Assembly (NCBI GenBank): GCA_022340845.1
Contig: JAJDNG010000249.1
Location: 1 to 33,429, forward strand
Reading direction: 5' to 3'
Source: Gammaproteobacteria bacterium
Lineage (GTDB): Bacteria > Pseudomonadota > Gammaproteobacteria > SZUA-152
DNA length: 33,429 nt
Each line of letters begins with the position of its first letter. Position 1 is the first letter of the stretch. The notes under the pieces were generated by a model. That model was given only the letters and a program-made list of their open reading frames with translations, was not told where the DNA came from and did not search any database. Positions 1-7,186 of the stretch are shown piece after piece. The translations under genes and the position numbers were made by a program.

Positions 1-94
1 ATAGTCAACAAAACCTAATAAAGATTAACACAGAATACATAACCGCGCTGGCCAAAAAACCATGGGCGCGATTTGTCTGGGTGGCCTGTGAAGC

Positions 95-169
95 CTACCA
101 TTTCGCGCCGCATAGCGACGCTCCTACGCTGGTGGCTGCAGCGCCGTTCTTGTGGCATATCTTCAGCAA
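95..169 (-). other. Possible 24-codon ORF after radA with strong Shine-Dalgarno
   Basis: Just past the radA stop, the minus strand carries TAAGGAG four bases before a TTG codon that opens a 24-codon frame. The frame runs into a REP-like palindrome, and the peptide resembles nothing I know. It may be the leftover start of a lost downstream gene, or chance. I list it because the ribosome binding site is better than those of several real genes here. Low confidence that it is translated usefully. Confidence 0.15.
103..143 (-). repeat. REP-like double palindrome downstream of radA
   Basis: On the minus strand this reads GTAGGAGCG followed by a hairpin (GCGTCGC, loop TAT, GCGGCGC; seven pairs with one G-T) and GCGA. 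That is the layout of the REP elements common in gammaproteobacteria. A second small hairpin (CGCTG/CAGCG, 127-143) abuts it, giving a two-palindrome unit. It sits just beyond the radA stop, the usual place for REP sequences, and could stabilise the radA mRNA 3' end. The loop core CGCTATGC recurs in a palindrome at 21641-21662, which suggests a dispersed family. Confidence 0.55.
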
Positions 170-188
170 TACGCTCCTTAACTCAAAT

Positions 189-1553
189 TCATATTACTTC
201 CAACGCCTCTTTCAATAAAGTAACGCCAGTGACCTGCATGCCCTCGATCTTGTTTTTGGGCATGTTGGCCTTGGGAACGATGGCGCGTTTGAAGCCGTGT
301 TTGGCCGCTTCGCGAATGCGTTCCTGGCCACTGGGGACGGGGCGGATTTCGCCGGACAAGCCTACTTCACCGAATACAATAAGATCTTGAGGCAATGGCA
401 TATCTCGCAGGCTGGAAACGATGGCTAGTAATAGAGCTAAGTCAGCACTGGTTTCGACAACTTTAACGCCGCCAACAACATTAACAAATACGTCCTGGTC
501 GGAGACGACGATACCCCCATGTTTGTGCAGCACGGCCAACAGCAGCGCCAACCGGTGATGATCGATACCCACCGCCAGACGTCGCGGTTGACCGTAGGCG
601 TTGTCATCCACCAGCGCTTGTAGTTCGACTAACAACGGCCGTGTGCCCTCCCACACGACCATGACACTGCTGCCGGCGTTGGCGGTTTGGCCGCGGGAGA
701 GAAATATCGCCGAGGGATTTTGCACCTCTCGCATGCCTTTGTCAGTCATGGCGAAAATACCCAGTTCGTTGACGGCGCCGAATCGGTTCTTAGTACTACG
801 CAAGGTGCGGTAGCGGCTGTCGTCGCCGCCTTCAAGCATTAAGGAACAATCGATAAGATGTTCCAATACTTTTGGACCGGCCAAGGCGCCATCTTTCGTG
901 ACGTGACCAATGAGAAACAATACCGTGTTGGTTTGTTTGGCATAGCGGGTTAGATACGCCGCACTTTCCCGCACTTGCGACACGCCACCGGGGGCGGATT
1001 GTAATTCGGCGACGTTCATCACTTGGATGGAGTCAATGACCATCACTTTAGGCGCCACCGATTGCACGGTGGCGCATATGGATTCGACATTGGTTTCGGT
1101 CAGCAATTGTAGTTTGTCGGTGGCCAATCCCAGGCGTTGCGCCCGCAGCGCCACTTGTTGCAGGGATTCTTCGCCGGTGACATATACCGCGGGCAGGGTT
1201 ACTGCCAGTTTGCACATGATTTGTAATAACAACGTGCTTTTTCCGGCGCCGGGATGACCGCCGATAACAATGGCCGAACCCGGCACTAGGCCGCCACCCA
1301 GCACGCGATCCAACTCACCCACGCCGGTTGAGATACGCGGCACGCTGACCAGGTCGATTTTGTCCAGTGTTTGTAGCGCGTTTGATGATGTGCCGGTGTA
1401 TCCCTCGAATTTTGGGCTACGTTTGGTGGATGCGGGTTGCAGTCTGATTTCAGACAACGTATTCCATGCACCGCAATGGTCACACTGACCTTGCCACTTA
1501 CTGTGTTCGCCGCCGCAATCCGAGCAGACGTAAGCTGTTTTGTTTTTCGCCAT
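189..1553 (-). CDS. radA: DNA repair protein RadA (Sms), recombination-associated ATPase
   Basis: RadA is a RecA-like ATPase that promotes branch migration of recombination intermediates. The 454-residue protein has an N-terminal four-cysteine zinc finger (Cys10, Cys13, Cys24, Cys27), a Walker A motif (GHPGAGKST) near residue 95, the RadA-specific KNRFG motif, and a Lon-like C-terminal domain. The length matches the family. I chose the ATG at 1553 because MAKNKTAYVCSDCG is the usual RadA start. The frame stays open further upstream, but only through a heptamer repeat. No Shine-Dalgarno precedes this ATG, because the repeat fills that space. radA is the last gene of the dnaB-alr-radA run and is followed by a REP-like element. 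Confidence 0.96.
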   Translation of the reverse strand: MAKNKTAYVCSDCGGEHSKWQGQCDHCGAWNTLSEIRLQPASTKRSPKFEGYTGTSSNALQTLDKIDLVSVPRISTGVGELDRVLGGGLVPGSAIVIGGHPGAGKSTLLLQIMCKLAVTLPAVYVTGEESLQQVALRAQRLGLATDKLQLLTETNVESICATVQSVAPKVMVIDSIQVMNVAELQSAPGGVSQVRESAAYLTRYAKQTNTVLFLIGHVTKDGALAGPKVLEHLIDCSLMLEGGDDSRYRTLRSTKNRFGAVNELGIFAMTDKGMREVQNPSAIFLSRGQTANAGSSVMVVWEGTRPLLVELQALVDDNAYGQPRRLAVGIDHHRLALLLAVLHKHGGIVVSDQDVFVNVVGGVKVVETSADLALLLAIVSSLRDMPLPQDLIVFGEVGLSGEIRPVPSGQERIREAAKHGFKRAIVPKANMPKNKIEGMQVTGVTLLKEALEVI

Positions 1554-1557
1554 GTGC

Positions 1558-1633
1558 GTTCGTGGTTCGTGGTTCGTGGTTCGTGGTTCGTGGTTCGTGG
1601 TTCGTGGTTCGTGGTTCGTGGTTCGTGGTTCGT
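1558..1633. repeat. Heptanucleotide tandem array upstream of radA
   Basis: There are about 10.9 perfect head-to-tail copies of a 7-bp unit (GTTCGTG on the plus strand, CACGAAC on the minus strand) starting four bases before the radA ATG. Because 7 is not a multiple of 3, the array encodes a seven-residue repeat (TTNHEPR) on the minus strand and stays open in all three minus frames. It takes the place of the ribosome binding site. Similar heptamer arrays are, to my knowledge, scattered in intergenic DNA of several proteobacteria. Copy number is probably variable through slippage. Confidence 0.95.
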
Positions 1634-1691
1634 CGGAGAATAACGCACTATACGCTAACGTCAAGCAATAGTTGGAGATTTGTCGCATGTC

Positions 1692-1718
1692 TCGTTTCTG
1701 CGCGAAACGCAGGAACGA
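1692..1718 (-). other. Stable hairpin between alr and radA
   Basis: The arms TCGTT-C-CTGCG and CGCAG-A-AACGA (minus-strand reading) form ten pairs around one C-A mismatch, with a five-base loop. It begins 14 bases past the alr stop. No T-run follows, so it does not look like an intrinsic terminator. A processing or stability hairpin at the 3' end of alr is the likeliest role. Confidence 0.5.
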
Positions 1719-1732
1719 AGCTGCATTCTTAA

Positions 1733-2815
1733 TCACGTTTTTTCGACAAACTTCACCCGCTGAGTCACTCCGCACATGAGTTCATACGATATGGTTGAGG
1801 CGCAGCGGGCGATTTCATCGATGGGGAGACCTTCGCCCCACAGGATAACCGGATCGCCCACTTGCGCGCCTGGGGTGTTGCGCAAGTCTATGCCTATCAT
1901 GTCCATGGAAACCCGGCCAGCCAGTTGGGCACGTTTACCATTGACCAGCACGGGGGTTCCACTGCCGGCATGGCGGGGGTAGCCATCGCCGTAGCCTATG
2001 GCCGCCACGCCCACTGGCATGTCTTGCGGGCATTGCCAGACCCCGCCATAGCCTATGGGGTCGCCTTTTTGATACTGGTGAACCGCGATGAGTTGAGTTT
2101 GCAATGTCATGACCGGCTTCAAATCCACATCGGCGTCGATGCCGATATTAAAGGGATTACCGCCGTATAATAGAATGCCGGGGCGGTTGATGTCCGCATG
2201 GGTCGCCGACCATCCCAGTATGCCGGCTGAGTTGGCGATGGAGCGAGGACCGGGCAAATCCTGGGTGCACTGATCGAAGCGCTGCAGTTGAGTACTGGTA
2301 TAGCTGTCTTGCCGGTCGTCGGCGTTGGCCAGATGGGTCATTAAGGTGATGGATTCAACCAGTGCGTTGGCTTTCAAATCATTCCATACTGTTTTAACTT
2401 CCTGCGGGCCAAATCCCAACCGGTGCATGCCAGTGTCGACCTTCAGCCATACGTTTAGTTTGGCATCAGCCGGTTTTTGTTGCTTGAGTACCTCTAACTG
2501 GGCGCGGTGATGCACCACGATATCCAGACCATGATGTAAAATCACCGACAGTTCGCCGGCCTCGAAAAAACCTTCCAACAACACGATGGGTTTTTGGATT
2601 CCGGCGTCACGCAATTCCACGGCCTCTTCAAGGCTGGCCACCGCAAAACTATCAGTATGATGGCTTAACGCTCTGGCAACTCGCAAAATACCGTGGCCGT
2701 AGCCGTTGGCCTTGATGACAGCCAGGGTTTTTGAGGTGGGCGCAGCGGCTTTTGCTTGCTGCAAATTATGGACTAACGCGGGAAGATTGATAATCGCCTG
2801 GGCGGCGCGGCTCAT
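1733..2815 (-). CDS. alr: Alanine racemase
   Basis: This is a PLP-dependent racemase that interconverts L- and D-alanine for peptidoglycan synthesis in the cytoplasm. The 360-residue protein carries the PLP lysine in VIKANGYGHG (Lys35) at the start of the TIM-barrel domain. It also has the conserved IGYGDGYPR segment holding the catalytic tyrosine and RVSMDMIGIDL in the C-terminal beta domain. The length is normal. The start ATG overlaps the dnaB stop as ATGA, so translation is probably coupled to dnaB. The dnaB-alr order is typical of gammaproteobacteria. Whether the cell has a second, catabolic racemase (DadX) cannot be seen here. Confidence 0.96.
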   Translation of the reverse strand: MSRAAQAIINLPALVHNLQQAKAAAPTSKTLAVIKANGYGHGILRVARALSHHTDSFAVASLEEAVELRDAGIQKPIVLLEGFFEAGELSVILHHGLDIVVHHRAQLEVLKQQKPADAKLNVWLKVDTGMHRLGFGPQEVKTVWNDLKANALVESITLMTHLANADDRQDSYTSTQLQRFDQCTQDLPGPRSIANSAGILGWSATHADINRPGILLYGGNPFNIGIDADVDLKPVMTLQTQLIAVHQYQKGDPIGYGGVWQCPQDMPVGVAAIGYGDGYPRHAGSGTPVLVNGKRAQLAGRVSMDMIGIDLRNTPGAQVGDPVILWGEGLPIDEIARCASTISYELMCGVTQRVKFVEKT

Positions 2816-4209
2816 GGATATCCTTCGTCTTCATAGATTTGGCTGATATGATTTTCAAACCGGGTATATTGGCCAAGGAAGGTCAGCCGGACGGTTCCGA
2901 TGGGGCCGTTACGCTGTTTGCCGATGATGATCTCCGCCGTGCCTTTGTCAGTGCTTTCTTCGTTATACACTTCATCCCGGTAGATAAACACGATGACATC
3001 GGCGTCTTGTTCGATCGCTCCGGATTCGCGCAAATCGGACATAACCGGCCGCTTGTTGGGCCGTTGCTCCAAGGAACGGTTTAGCTGGGAGAGTGCAATC
3101 ACCGGCACGCTCAATTCTTTGGCCAGGCTTTTTAAATTACGGGAGATTTCCGAGATTTCGTTGACACGGTTTTCGGTTCCAGGAACTTGCATTAACTGCA
3201 AATAGTCGATGACGATCAGGCCAAGGCCGTCGTGTTCGCGAGCCAGGCGCCGTGCCCTGGCCCTCAATTCATTGGGTGTTAAGGCGGGCGTATCGTCGAT
3301 AAACATTTTTGCCTCGGCCAATAGACCTACGGCCGATGTAAGCCGCGGCCAATCATCATCATCCAACTTGCCGGTGCGTACCCGGTGCTGGTCGATGCGA
3401 CCCAATGATGACAACAAACGCATGGCCAATTGTTCTCCCGGCATTTCCATGCTGAATATGGCCACCGGAAGATTGGTTTTGATGGCGACGTTCTCCGCAA
3501 TATTCATGGCGAAAGTGGTTTTTCCCATGGAGGGCCGCCCCGCCACGATGATCATATCCGAGGATTGCAGTCCGGATGTCATGTCATCGAAATCGCTGAA
3601 ACCGGACGGTACGCCGGTGATGGGACTGTCCTGCTGGAACAGCATGTCGATTTTGTCGACGGCTTTAACCAGCAGATCTTTGATACACACGAAGTCTTTT
3701 CGGCCTTTGGCGCCTTTTTCCGCGATTTCAAAGACCAGTTTTTCCGCATTGTCCAGGAGTTGTTCGCTTTTGCGGCCTTCGGTCTGGTAGCAACTGCTGG
3801 AGATTTCGTTGCCGACGCTGATTAATTGCCGCAGGACGGATTTCTCGCGAACGATTTGCGCATAGGTAATGATGTTCGCCGCGCTGGGGGTATTTTTAGC
3901 GAGCTTTCCGAGATACGCCAGACCACCGATTTTGTCCAGTTCATTTCTTTTATCCAACCAGTCGGACAGTGTCACGACATCGGTGGGGTCTTGTTGTTCC
4001 ACCAACTGGGCGATGGCATGATATATCAGCCGATGGTCACGGCGATAAAAATCATCTTCGTTGACAATGTCGGCAATTTTATCCCAGGCAGTGTTGTCCA
4101 ACATCAAACCACCCAATACGGATTGTTCAGCTTCTATAGAATGGGGCGTGACGTTCAATGCTTGGGTAGCAGTATCCGGTAAATCCGTTACAAACGCAGA
4201 TTCTTGCAT
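2812..4209 (-). CDS. dnaB: Replicative DNA helicase DnaB
   Basis: This is the hexameric 5'-3' helicase of the replication fork, loaded at oriC and partnered by primase DnaG. The 465-residue protein has the N-terminal helical DnaB domain (HSIEAEQSVLGGLMLDN, residues about 22-38), a linker, and the RecA-like C-terminal domain with Walker A GRPSMGKTT, the DYLQLM Walker B strand and a DLRESGAIEQDADV segment. No intein interrupts it. It lies downstream of a strong terminator after rplI, so it probably has its own promoter in the 412-bp gap upstream, though I found no convincing one. It overlaps alr by four bases. Confidence 0.97.
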   Translation of the reverse strand: MQESAFVTDLPDTATQALNVTPHSIEAEQSVLGGLMLDNTAWDKIADIVNEDDFYRRDHRLIYHAIAQLVEQQDPTDVVTLSDWLDKRNELDKIGGLAYLGKLAKNTPSAANIITYAQIVREKSVLRQLISVGNEISSSCYQTEGRKSEQLLDNAEKLVFEIAEKGAKGRKDFVCIKDLLVKAVDKIDMLFQQDSPITGVPSGFSDFDDMTSGLQSSDMIIVAGRPSMGKTTFAMNIAENVAIKTNLPVAIFSMEMPGEQLAMRLLSSLGRIDQHRVRTGKLDDDDWPRLTSAVGLLAEAKMFIDDTPALTPNELRARARRLAREHDGLGLIVIDYLQLMQVPGTENRVNEISEISRNLKSLAKELSVPVIALSQLNRSLEQRPNKRPVMSDLRESGAIEQDADVIVFIYRDEVYNEESTDKGTAEIIIGKQRNGPIGTVRLTFLGQYTRFENHISQIYEDEGYP

Positions 4210-4332
4210 AAGTCTTTATAGTAGCTTTTTGACGTTATCGTTTTGGTTTTGCGCTGAACTGTATATGGTTTGCTGCTTGTTACGTGATGCTGCGTGCTTC
4301 AGCGAGTTTTTCTATTTAGGTTAAGGAGAGTA

Positions 4333-4419
4333 ATGGTAATGAATTCTCGCGAGATTGAACAGCCATATAAGCATAAAGTTTTTGTAAAAAATTCCATCCA
4401 TAAGAAATTTTTAGCTTGA
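4333..4419 (+). CDS. Candidate 28-residue small protein
   Basis: The peptide, beginning MVMNSREIEQ and ending KKFLA, is lysine-rich, predicted basic, and has no membrane segment. The support is a textbook Shine-Dalgarno (TAAGGAG) four bases before the ATG, in a region otherwise free of genes, on the strand opposite to dnaB and rplI. I do not recognise it. No convincing plus-strand promoter is visible, and a frame of this length is expected by chance in AT-rich DNA, so this remains a candidate. Confidence 0.25.
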   Translation: MVMNSREIEQPYKHKVFVKNSIHKKFLA

Positions 4420-4513
4420 AAAATACGAAGAATACGCTCTCATTCGTTATCGCTGACAAGCGTGTTAAAAATGCTGGGGATGCTGGGCGTTTTTTATGAA
4501 AAACAGTTGGAGG

Positions 4514-4563
4514 GTATAATTAAAATCAATGTTAACAGGATACGCTAATATCCCGTTAACATT
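4514..4563 (-). terminator. Intrinsic terminator of the rpsF-rpsR-rplI operon
   Basis: 4528-4563 is a near-perfect inverted repeat: 15-base arms with one mismatch, which becomes a G-U pair in the minus-strand RNA, and a six-base loop. In the minus direction a T-rich stretch (GATTTTAATTAT) follows. It lies about 60 bases past the rplI stop and separates the ribosomal-protein unit from dnaB. Confidence 0.8.
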
Positions 4564-4621
4564 TGGTTTGCCTATTTAGTGGACAAAAAATCCTGTTATT
4601 ATAAATTTTATTTTAAGCCGT

Positions 4622-5068
4622 TTATTCCGCGACAATTGTCACTTTAACGGTGGCAACGACATCGCTGTGTAATTCTATATCGATATCATATTCTCCGATT
4701 TGGCGAATCGGGCCTTCCGGCAATCGCACTTCCCGTTTTTCCACTTCAGTACCGGCTTCGGAGATGGCGCGGGCAATTTCAGCGGTACCCACGGAACCAA
4801 ACAATTTACCTTCATCCCCGGCTTTATGCGCGATAGTGACGGCAATCTCGGCCAAAGACTCACGGCGTGACTCAGCGGCGGATAATTTTTCGGCAGCGAC
4901 ATTTTCAAGTTCGGCACGGCGTGCTTCAAATTTGGCGATATTATCAGGCGTCGCTGACACAGCCATACCTTTGGGGATCAGAAAGTTTCGTCCGAAACCC
5001 GGTTTGACGGCAACTGTGTCGCCCAGGCTCCCCAATTTGTGGACTTTCTCTAACAGGATAACGTTCAT
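4622..5068 (-). CDS. rplI: 50S ribosomal protein L9
   Basis: L9 binds 23S rRNA domain V and projects from the large subunit near the L1 stalk. The 148-residue protein has the two L9 lobes: N-terminal [17 protein letters not shown] and [11 protein letters not shown], a long connecting helix, and a C-terminal domain with [12 protein letters not shown]. The frame is open for 11 more codons upstream, but the ATG at 5068 has AAGGAG six bases before it and gives the standard L9 start. It is the last gene of the S6-S18-DUF2232-L9 run and is followed by a strong terminator. Confidence 0.97.
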   Translation of the reverse strand: MNVILLEKVHKLGSLGDTVAVKPGFGRNFLIPKGMAVSATPDNIAKFEARRAELENVAAEKLSAAESRRESLAEIAVTIAHKAGDEGKLFGSVGTAEIARAISEAGTEVEKREVRLPEGPIRQIGEYDIDIELHSDVVATVKVTIVAE

Positions 5069-5135
5069 GCTAAACTCCTTATGACCTAGATATTCAATCA
5101 ATTAAACCAATGTAGTATTTCTTAACCGCAGGGCC

Positions 5136-6044
5136 TCAACTTTTACCAATGGATTTTCGGACTTTTCCCCGGATGTTCGCCCAGGTGTCAATTAATCCGA
5201 CAACACCAAATAATTTCAACAATATTGGCGACAATATATAAATCCCCACTAACCACCCGACGCTCATTTTTCTCATATGCACACTGGCGTGAGCCACCGC
5301 CAACGCTTGCACATAAAACAATAACAATGCCACGCTGAAGAACTCACCGGCTATGGCGCTGACTACACCTGCCGGCAAAAATGAAATTCCCCCGACAACG
5401 GCGGTGAAAATAGCAAATGCATTGTGCAATCGTAAATTGTGAAATTCCTGTTGAAATCCACCCGGGTTATACAACAATGCCTGCCACCAACGACCGAGGA
5501 ATAAACAGATGGCACAGTTAAGTATGATTCCGGCGGCGAACAAACCCGTGAGGTACTTGGAAGCCTCGACGATTTGTTCTTCCAACACGGACCGGCTCTG
5601 CTCGTCCGCTTGCTCAAGCACCGGTGCGAAAAACTGCATTGTGACTTGTTGCCACATTGGCGCCGGATCAGTCGTCGCATAAACAATCAGCACAAATATA
5701 AATCCGAATCCCCCGGCCACTTGCAGTGTTTTCGCCAGAGAAAGCGTATAACGCAGCACGGCAGCCAGCACCCAAACCATGCCCAGCAATGTCACGAAAC
5801 CGAACAAGGCCGTCGGGACCTGGCCCAGCGAGGTGAAAAAGTAGGTGAACGCACCAAAAATCGCGCTCGAACCCACCAAGATTATCAGTCCCGCGTTCAG
5901 CCCCTGCCTGAGGGTTACTAACGCCAGTGCTGCGCTGCTGATATACGTCAAAAACGGCATTATCAACGACAATATCGCGGTAACCGATACAACCGTCGTG
6001 GCCTGAAAAGGACCACGCATGATATACGAAGCGATTGCTTTCAT
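5136..6044 (-). CDS. DUF2232 (YybS-like) integral membrane protein
   Basis: This 302-residue protein is almost entirely hydrophobic, with about eight predicted transmembrane segments (first at roughly 17-45, last near 265-285) and a basic C-terminal tail. A DUF2232 family protein sits between rpsR and rplI in Pseudomonas and many other gammaproteobacteria, and both position and character fit. The function is unknown. Its conserved place in a ribosomal-protein operon hints at a link to growth or envelope biogenesis, which is inference. The ATG at 6044 has only a weak ribosome binding site, and a short tandem duplication lies about 20 bases upstream. An alternative start is the Met at residue 9. 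Confidence 0.8.
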   Translation of the reverse strand: MKAIASYIMRGPFQATTVVSVTAILSLIMPFLTYISSAALALVTLRQGLNAGLIILVGSSAIFGAFTYFFTSLGQVPTALFGFVTLLGMVWVLAAVLRYTLSLAKTLQVAGGFGFIFVLIVYATTDPAPMWQQVTMQFFAPVLEQADEQSRSVLEEQIVEASKYLTGLFAAGIILNCAICLFLGRWWQALLYNPGGFQQEFHNLRLHNAFAIFTAVVGGISFLPAGVVSAIAGEFFSVALLLFYVQALAVAHASVHMRKMSVGWLVGIYILSPILLKLFGVVGLIDTWANIRGKVRKSIGKS

Positions 6045-6063
6045 TGTACTGCCGTGCTTCTTT

Positions 6064-6146
6064 TTATACGTGTGTTATACGTGTCATTCGTGTTTGCACT
6101 TTACAACTGCTTAACTAAATTACTGTTTAAGCCAATTACTGCTTAA
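6064..6146. repeat. Two short tandem duplications between rpsR and the DUF2232 gene
   Basis: TTATACGTGT occurs at 6064-6073 and 6075-6084 (period 11). A 13-mer AATTACTG(T/C)TTAA occurs at 6118-6130 and 6134-6146 (period 16, one mismatch). Both lie in the 166-bp gap upstream of the DUF2232 start. The units are unrelated, which points to local slippage duplications rather than a mobile repeat. Confidence 0.7.
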
Positions 6147-6210
6147 CAAAGTGCCGTACTCGTTGCCCCCTGAGGCATACTAAAACACTAATGACTTACT
6201 GCAACGCCAA

Positions 6211-6441
6211 TTACGTACGATGTGCGTCGCTGTACGGCAATAATGCCAGATAACGGGCGCGTTTTATCGCCCTGGCCAGTTGCCGCTGATAACGGGCACT
6301 GGTTCCGGTAATGCGACTGGGAACGATTTTTCCAGTTTCGGTAATAAAGGACTTTAAGGTGTTTAAATCCTTATAGTCGATTTCTTTTACGCCTTCGGCA
6401 GTAAAACGGCAAAACTTTTTACGACGAAAATGACGGGCCAT
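6211..6441 (-). CDS. rpsR: 30S ribosomal protein S18
   Basis: S18 pairs with S6 on the 30S platform. The 76-residue protein has the family length and conserved features: the basic N-terminus with [22 protein letters not shown], and the [28 protein letters not shown] core. A good Shine-Dalgarno (AGAGAGG, six bases from the ATG) precedes it. It follows rpsF after a 159-bp spacer with no priB gene, and is followed by the DUF2232 gene. Confidence 0.97.
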   Translation of the reverse strand: MARHFRRKKFCRFTAEGVKEIDYKDLNTLKSFITETGKIVPSRITGTSARYQRQLARAIKRARYLALLPYSDAHRT

Positions 6442-6534
6442 AATTAACCTCTCTAAAAATGTCTGTATGAATTTTCTATATGAGTTTAATGACTAAAACA
6501 CAGCAATGAATCAAACTGGCGTTGCGTTATAGCA

Positions 6535-6557
6535 ATGTAAGCAATTTATGTAAGCAA
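6535..6557. repeat. 10-bp direct repeat between rpsF and rpsR
   Basis: ATGTAAGCAA occurs at 6535-6544 and 6548-6557 (period 13), about 95 bases upstream of the rpsR start. It is one of several unrelated short duplications in gene spacers of this window. Confidence 0.7.
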
Positions 6558-6600
6558 CGTATTCGGCATTGCTTTCAAATTTATGCTGGTCGCTCAGTTT

Positions 6601-7035
6601 TTAGGCAGCGTTTTTATCGCTGTCATCATCACTATCATTACTGTCATCGGTGTTGGTATCTGCATCGGTATCACGATCTCGATCCGAAGCACGCTCGAAA
6701 TCTCTGTCAGAGTCTTCGCGCTGTCTACCCATAGGTGATGGCTCGGTCACCGCTTCCGCAGTGGTTAACACCATATCTCGGATTACGGCGTCATTAAACC
6801 GGAATGCACTTTTGAGTTCGCTCAATGCTTCCTGCCCGCATTCAACGTTCATCAGCACGTAGTGGGCTTTATGGACTTTGGCGATAGGAAAGGCTAGCTG
6901 CCGGCGACCCCAGTCTTCCAGTCGGTGGACTTTACCGCCGTCGGTTTCGACGATGGCGCGATAACGGTCAATCATGGCGGGCACTTGTTCACTTTGGTCG
7001 GGGTGAACAAGAAAAACTATTTCATAATGTCTCAC
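6601..7035 (-). CDS. rpsF: 30S ribosomal protein S6
   Basis: S6 binds S18 and 16S rRNA on the platform of the small subunit. The protein is 144 residues from a GTG start at 7035, chosen because GGAG lies seven bases upstream and the product then begins with the standard [15 protein letters not shown] longer frame upstream lacks S6 similarity. Residues about 1-108 are the S6 ferredoxin-like fold ([21 protein letters not shown]). The last 36 or so are a low-complexity Asp/Arg/Ser/Thr tail. E. coli S6 also has an acidic tail, glutamylated by RimK, but this one is aspartate-rich and ends Lys-Asn-Ala-Ala. It heads the ribosomal-protein unit with its own promoter and leader hairpin. Confidence 0.96.
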   Translation of the reverse strand: MRHYEIVFLVHPDQSEQVPAMIDRYRAIVETDGGKVHRLEDWGRRQLAFPIAKVHKAHYVLMNVECGQEALSELKSAFRFNDAVIRDMVLTTAEAVTEPSPMGRQREDSDRDFERASDRDRDTDADTNTDDSNDSDDDSDKNAA

Positions 7036-7058
7036 AATATAGCTCCTCTCGGTTTGTA

Positions 7059-7087
7059 GCCTCCCACCAGTGAGGGTGTGGTGAGGC
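7059..7087 (-). promoter_or_regulatory. Hairpin in rpsF leader, candidate S6:S18 autoregulatory element
   Basis: In the leader RNA, GCCT-CACCA pairs with TGGTG-GG-AGGC, with a two-base bulge and a nine-base loop, ending just upstream of a CCG and the Shine-Dalgarno of rpsF. Many bacteria control rpsF-rpsR by S6:S18 binding to a hairpin with an exposed CCG in this leader. The position fits, but I could not confirm the consensus. Confidence 0.4.
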
Positions 7088-7141
7088 AAGGAACGGATGA
7101 ATAAATAGGATGCTGAACCATATCAGATCCAGAGCCGCGAG

Positions 7142-7171
7142 ATTTTACTAGAAACCGCAGTGGTTTGCCAA
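7142..7171 (-). promoter_or_regulatory. Sigma-70 promoter for rpsF operon
   Basis: On the minus strand, TTGGCA and TAAAAT are separated by 18 bases. A GC-rich discriminator (CTCGCGGC) follows, typical of stringently controlled ribosomal promoters. It lies about 110 bases upstream of the rpsF start. Confidence 0.55.
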
Positions 7172-7186
7172 TGAAAATGCCCTATT

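Larger units (their letters stand above)
4210..4621. other. Intergenic region between rplI and dnaB
   Basis: This 412-bp AT-rich gap holds the rplI terminator hairpin (4528-4563), a possible small ORF on the plus strand (4333-4419), and an imperfect direct repeat of ATGCTGGG near 4470-4488. The dnaB promoter should be here on the minus strand, but no clear -35/-10 pair stands out. Nothing else was recognised. Confidence 0.6.

Noticed and set aside
73-390. Plus-strand 105-codon frame
   Set aside because: It lies mostly antisense to radA and has no recognisable protein; it reflects codon bias of the real gene.
1558-1633. CRISPR-like array
   Set aside because: The unit is 7 bp, has no spacers and no cas genes nearby; it is a simple tandem repeat.
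1437-1732. Plus-strand frames rich in Trp-Phe-Val-Val-Arg-Gly-Ser repeats
   Set aside because: They are the complement of the heptamer array and the radA N-terminus, without ribosome binding sites.
1554-1775. Open frame extending RadA to 528 residues with NHEPRT repeats
   Set aside because: The extension is non-homologous, encoded largely by the heptamer array, and the standard RadA start is at 1553. It is kept only as a hypothesis in the findings.
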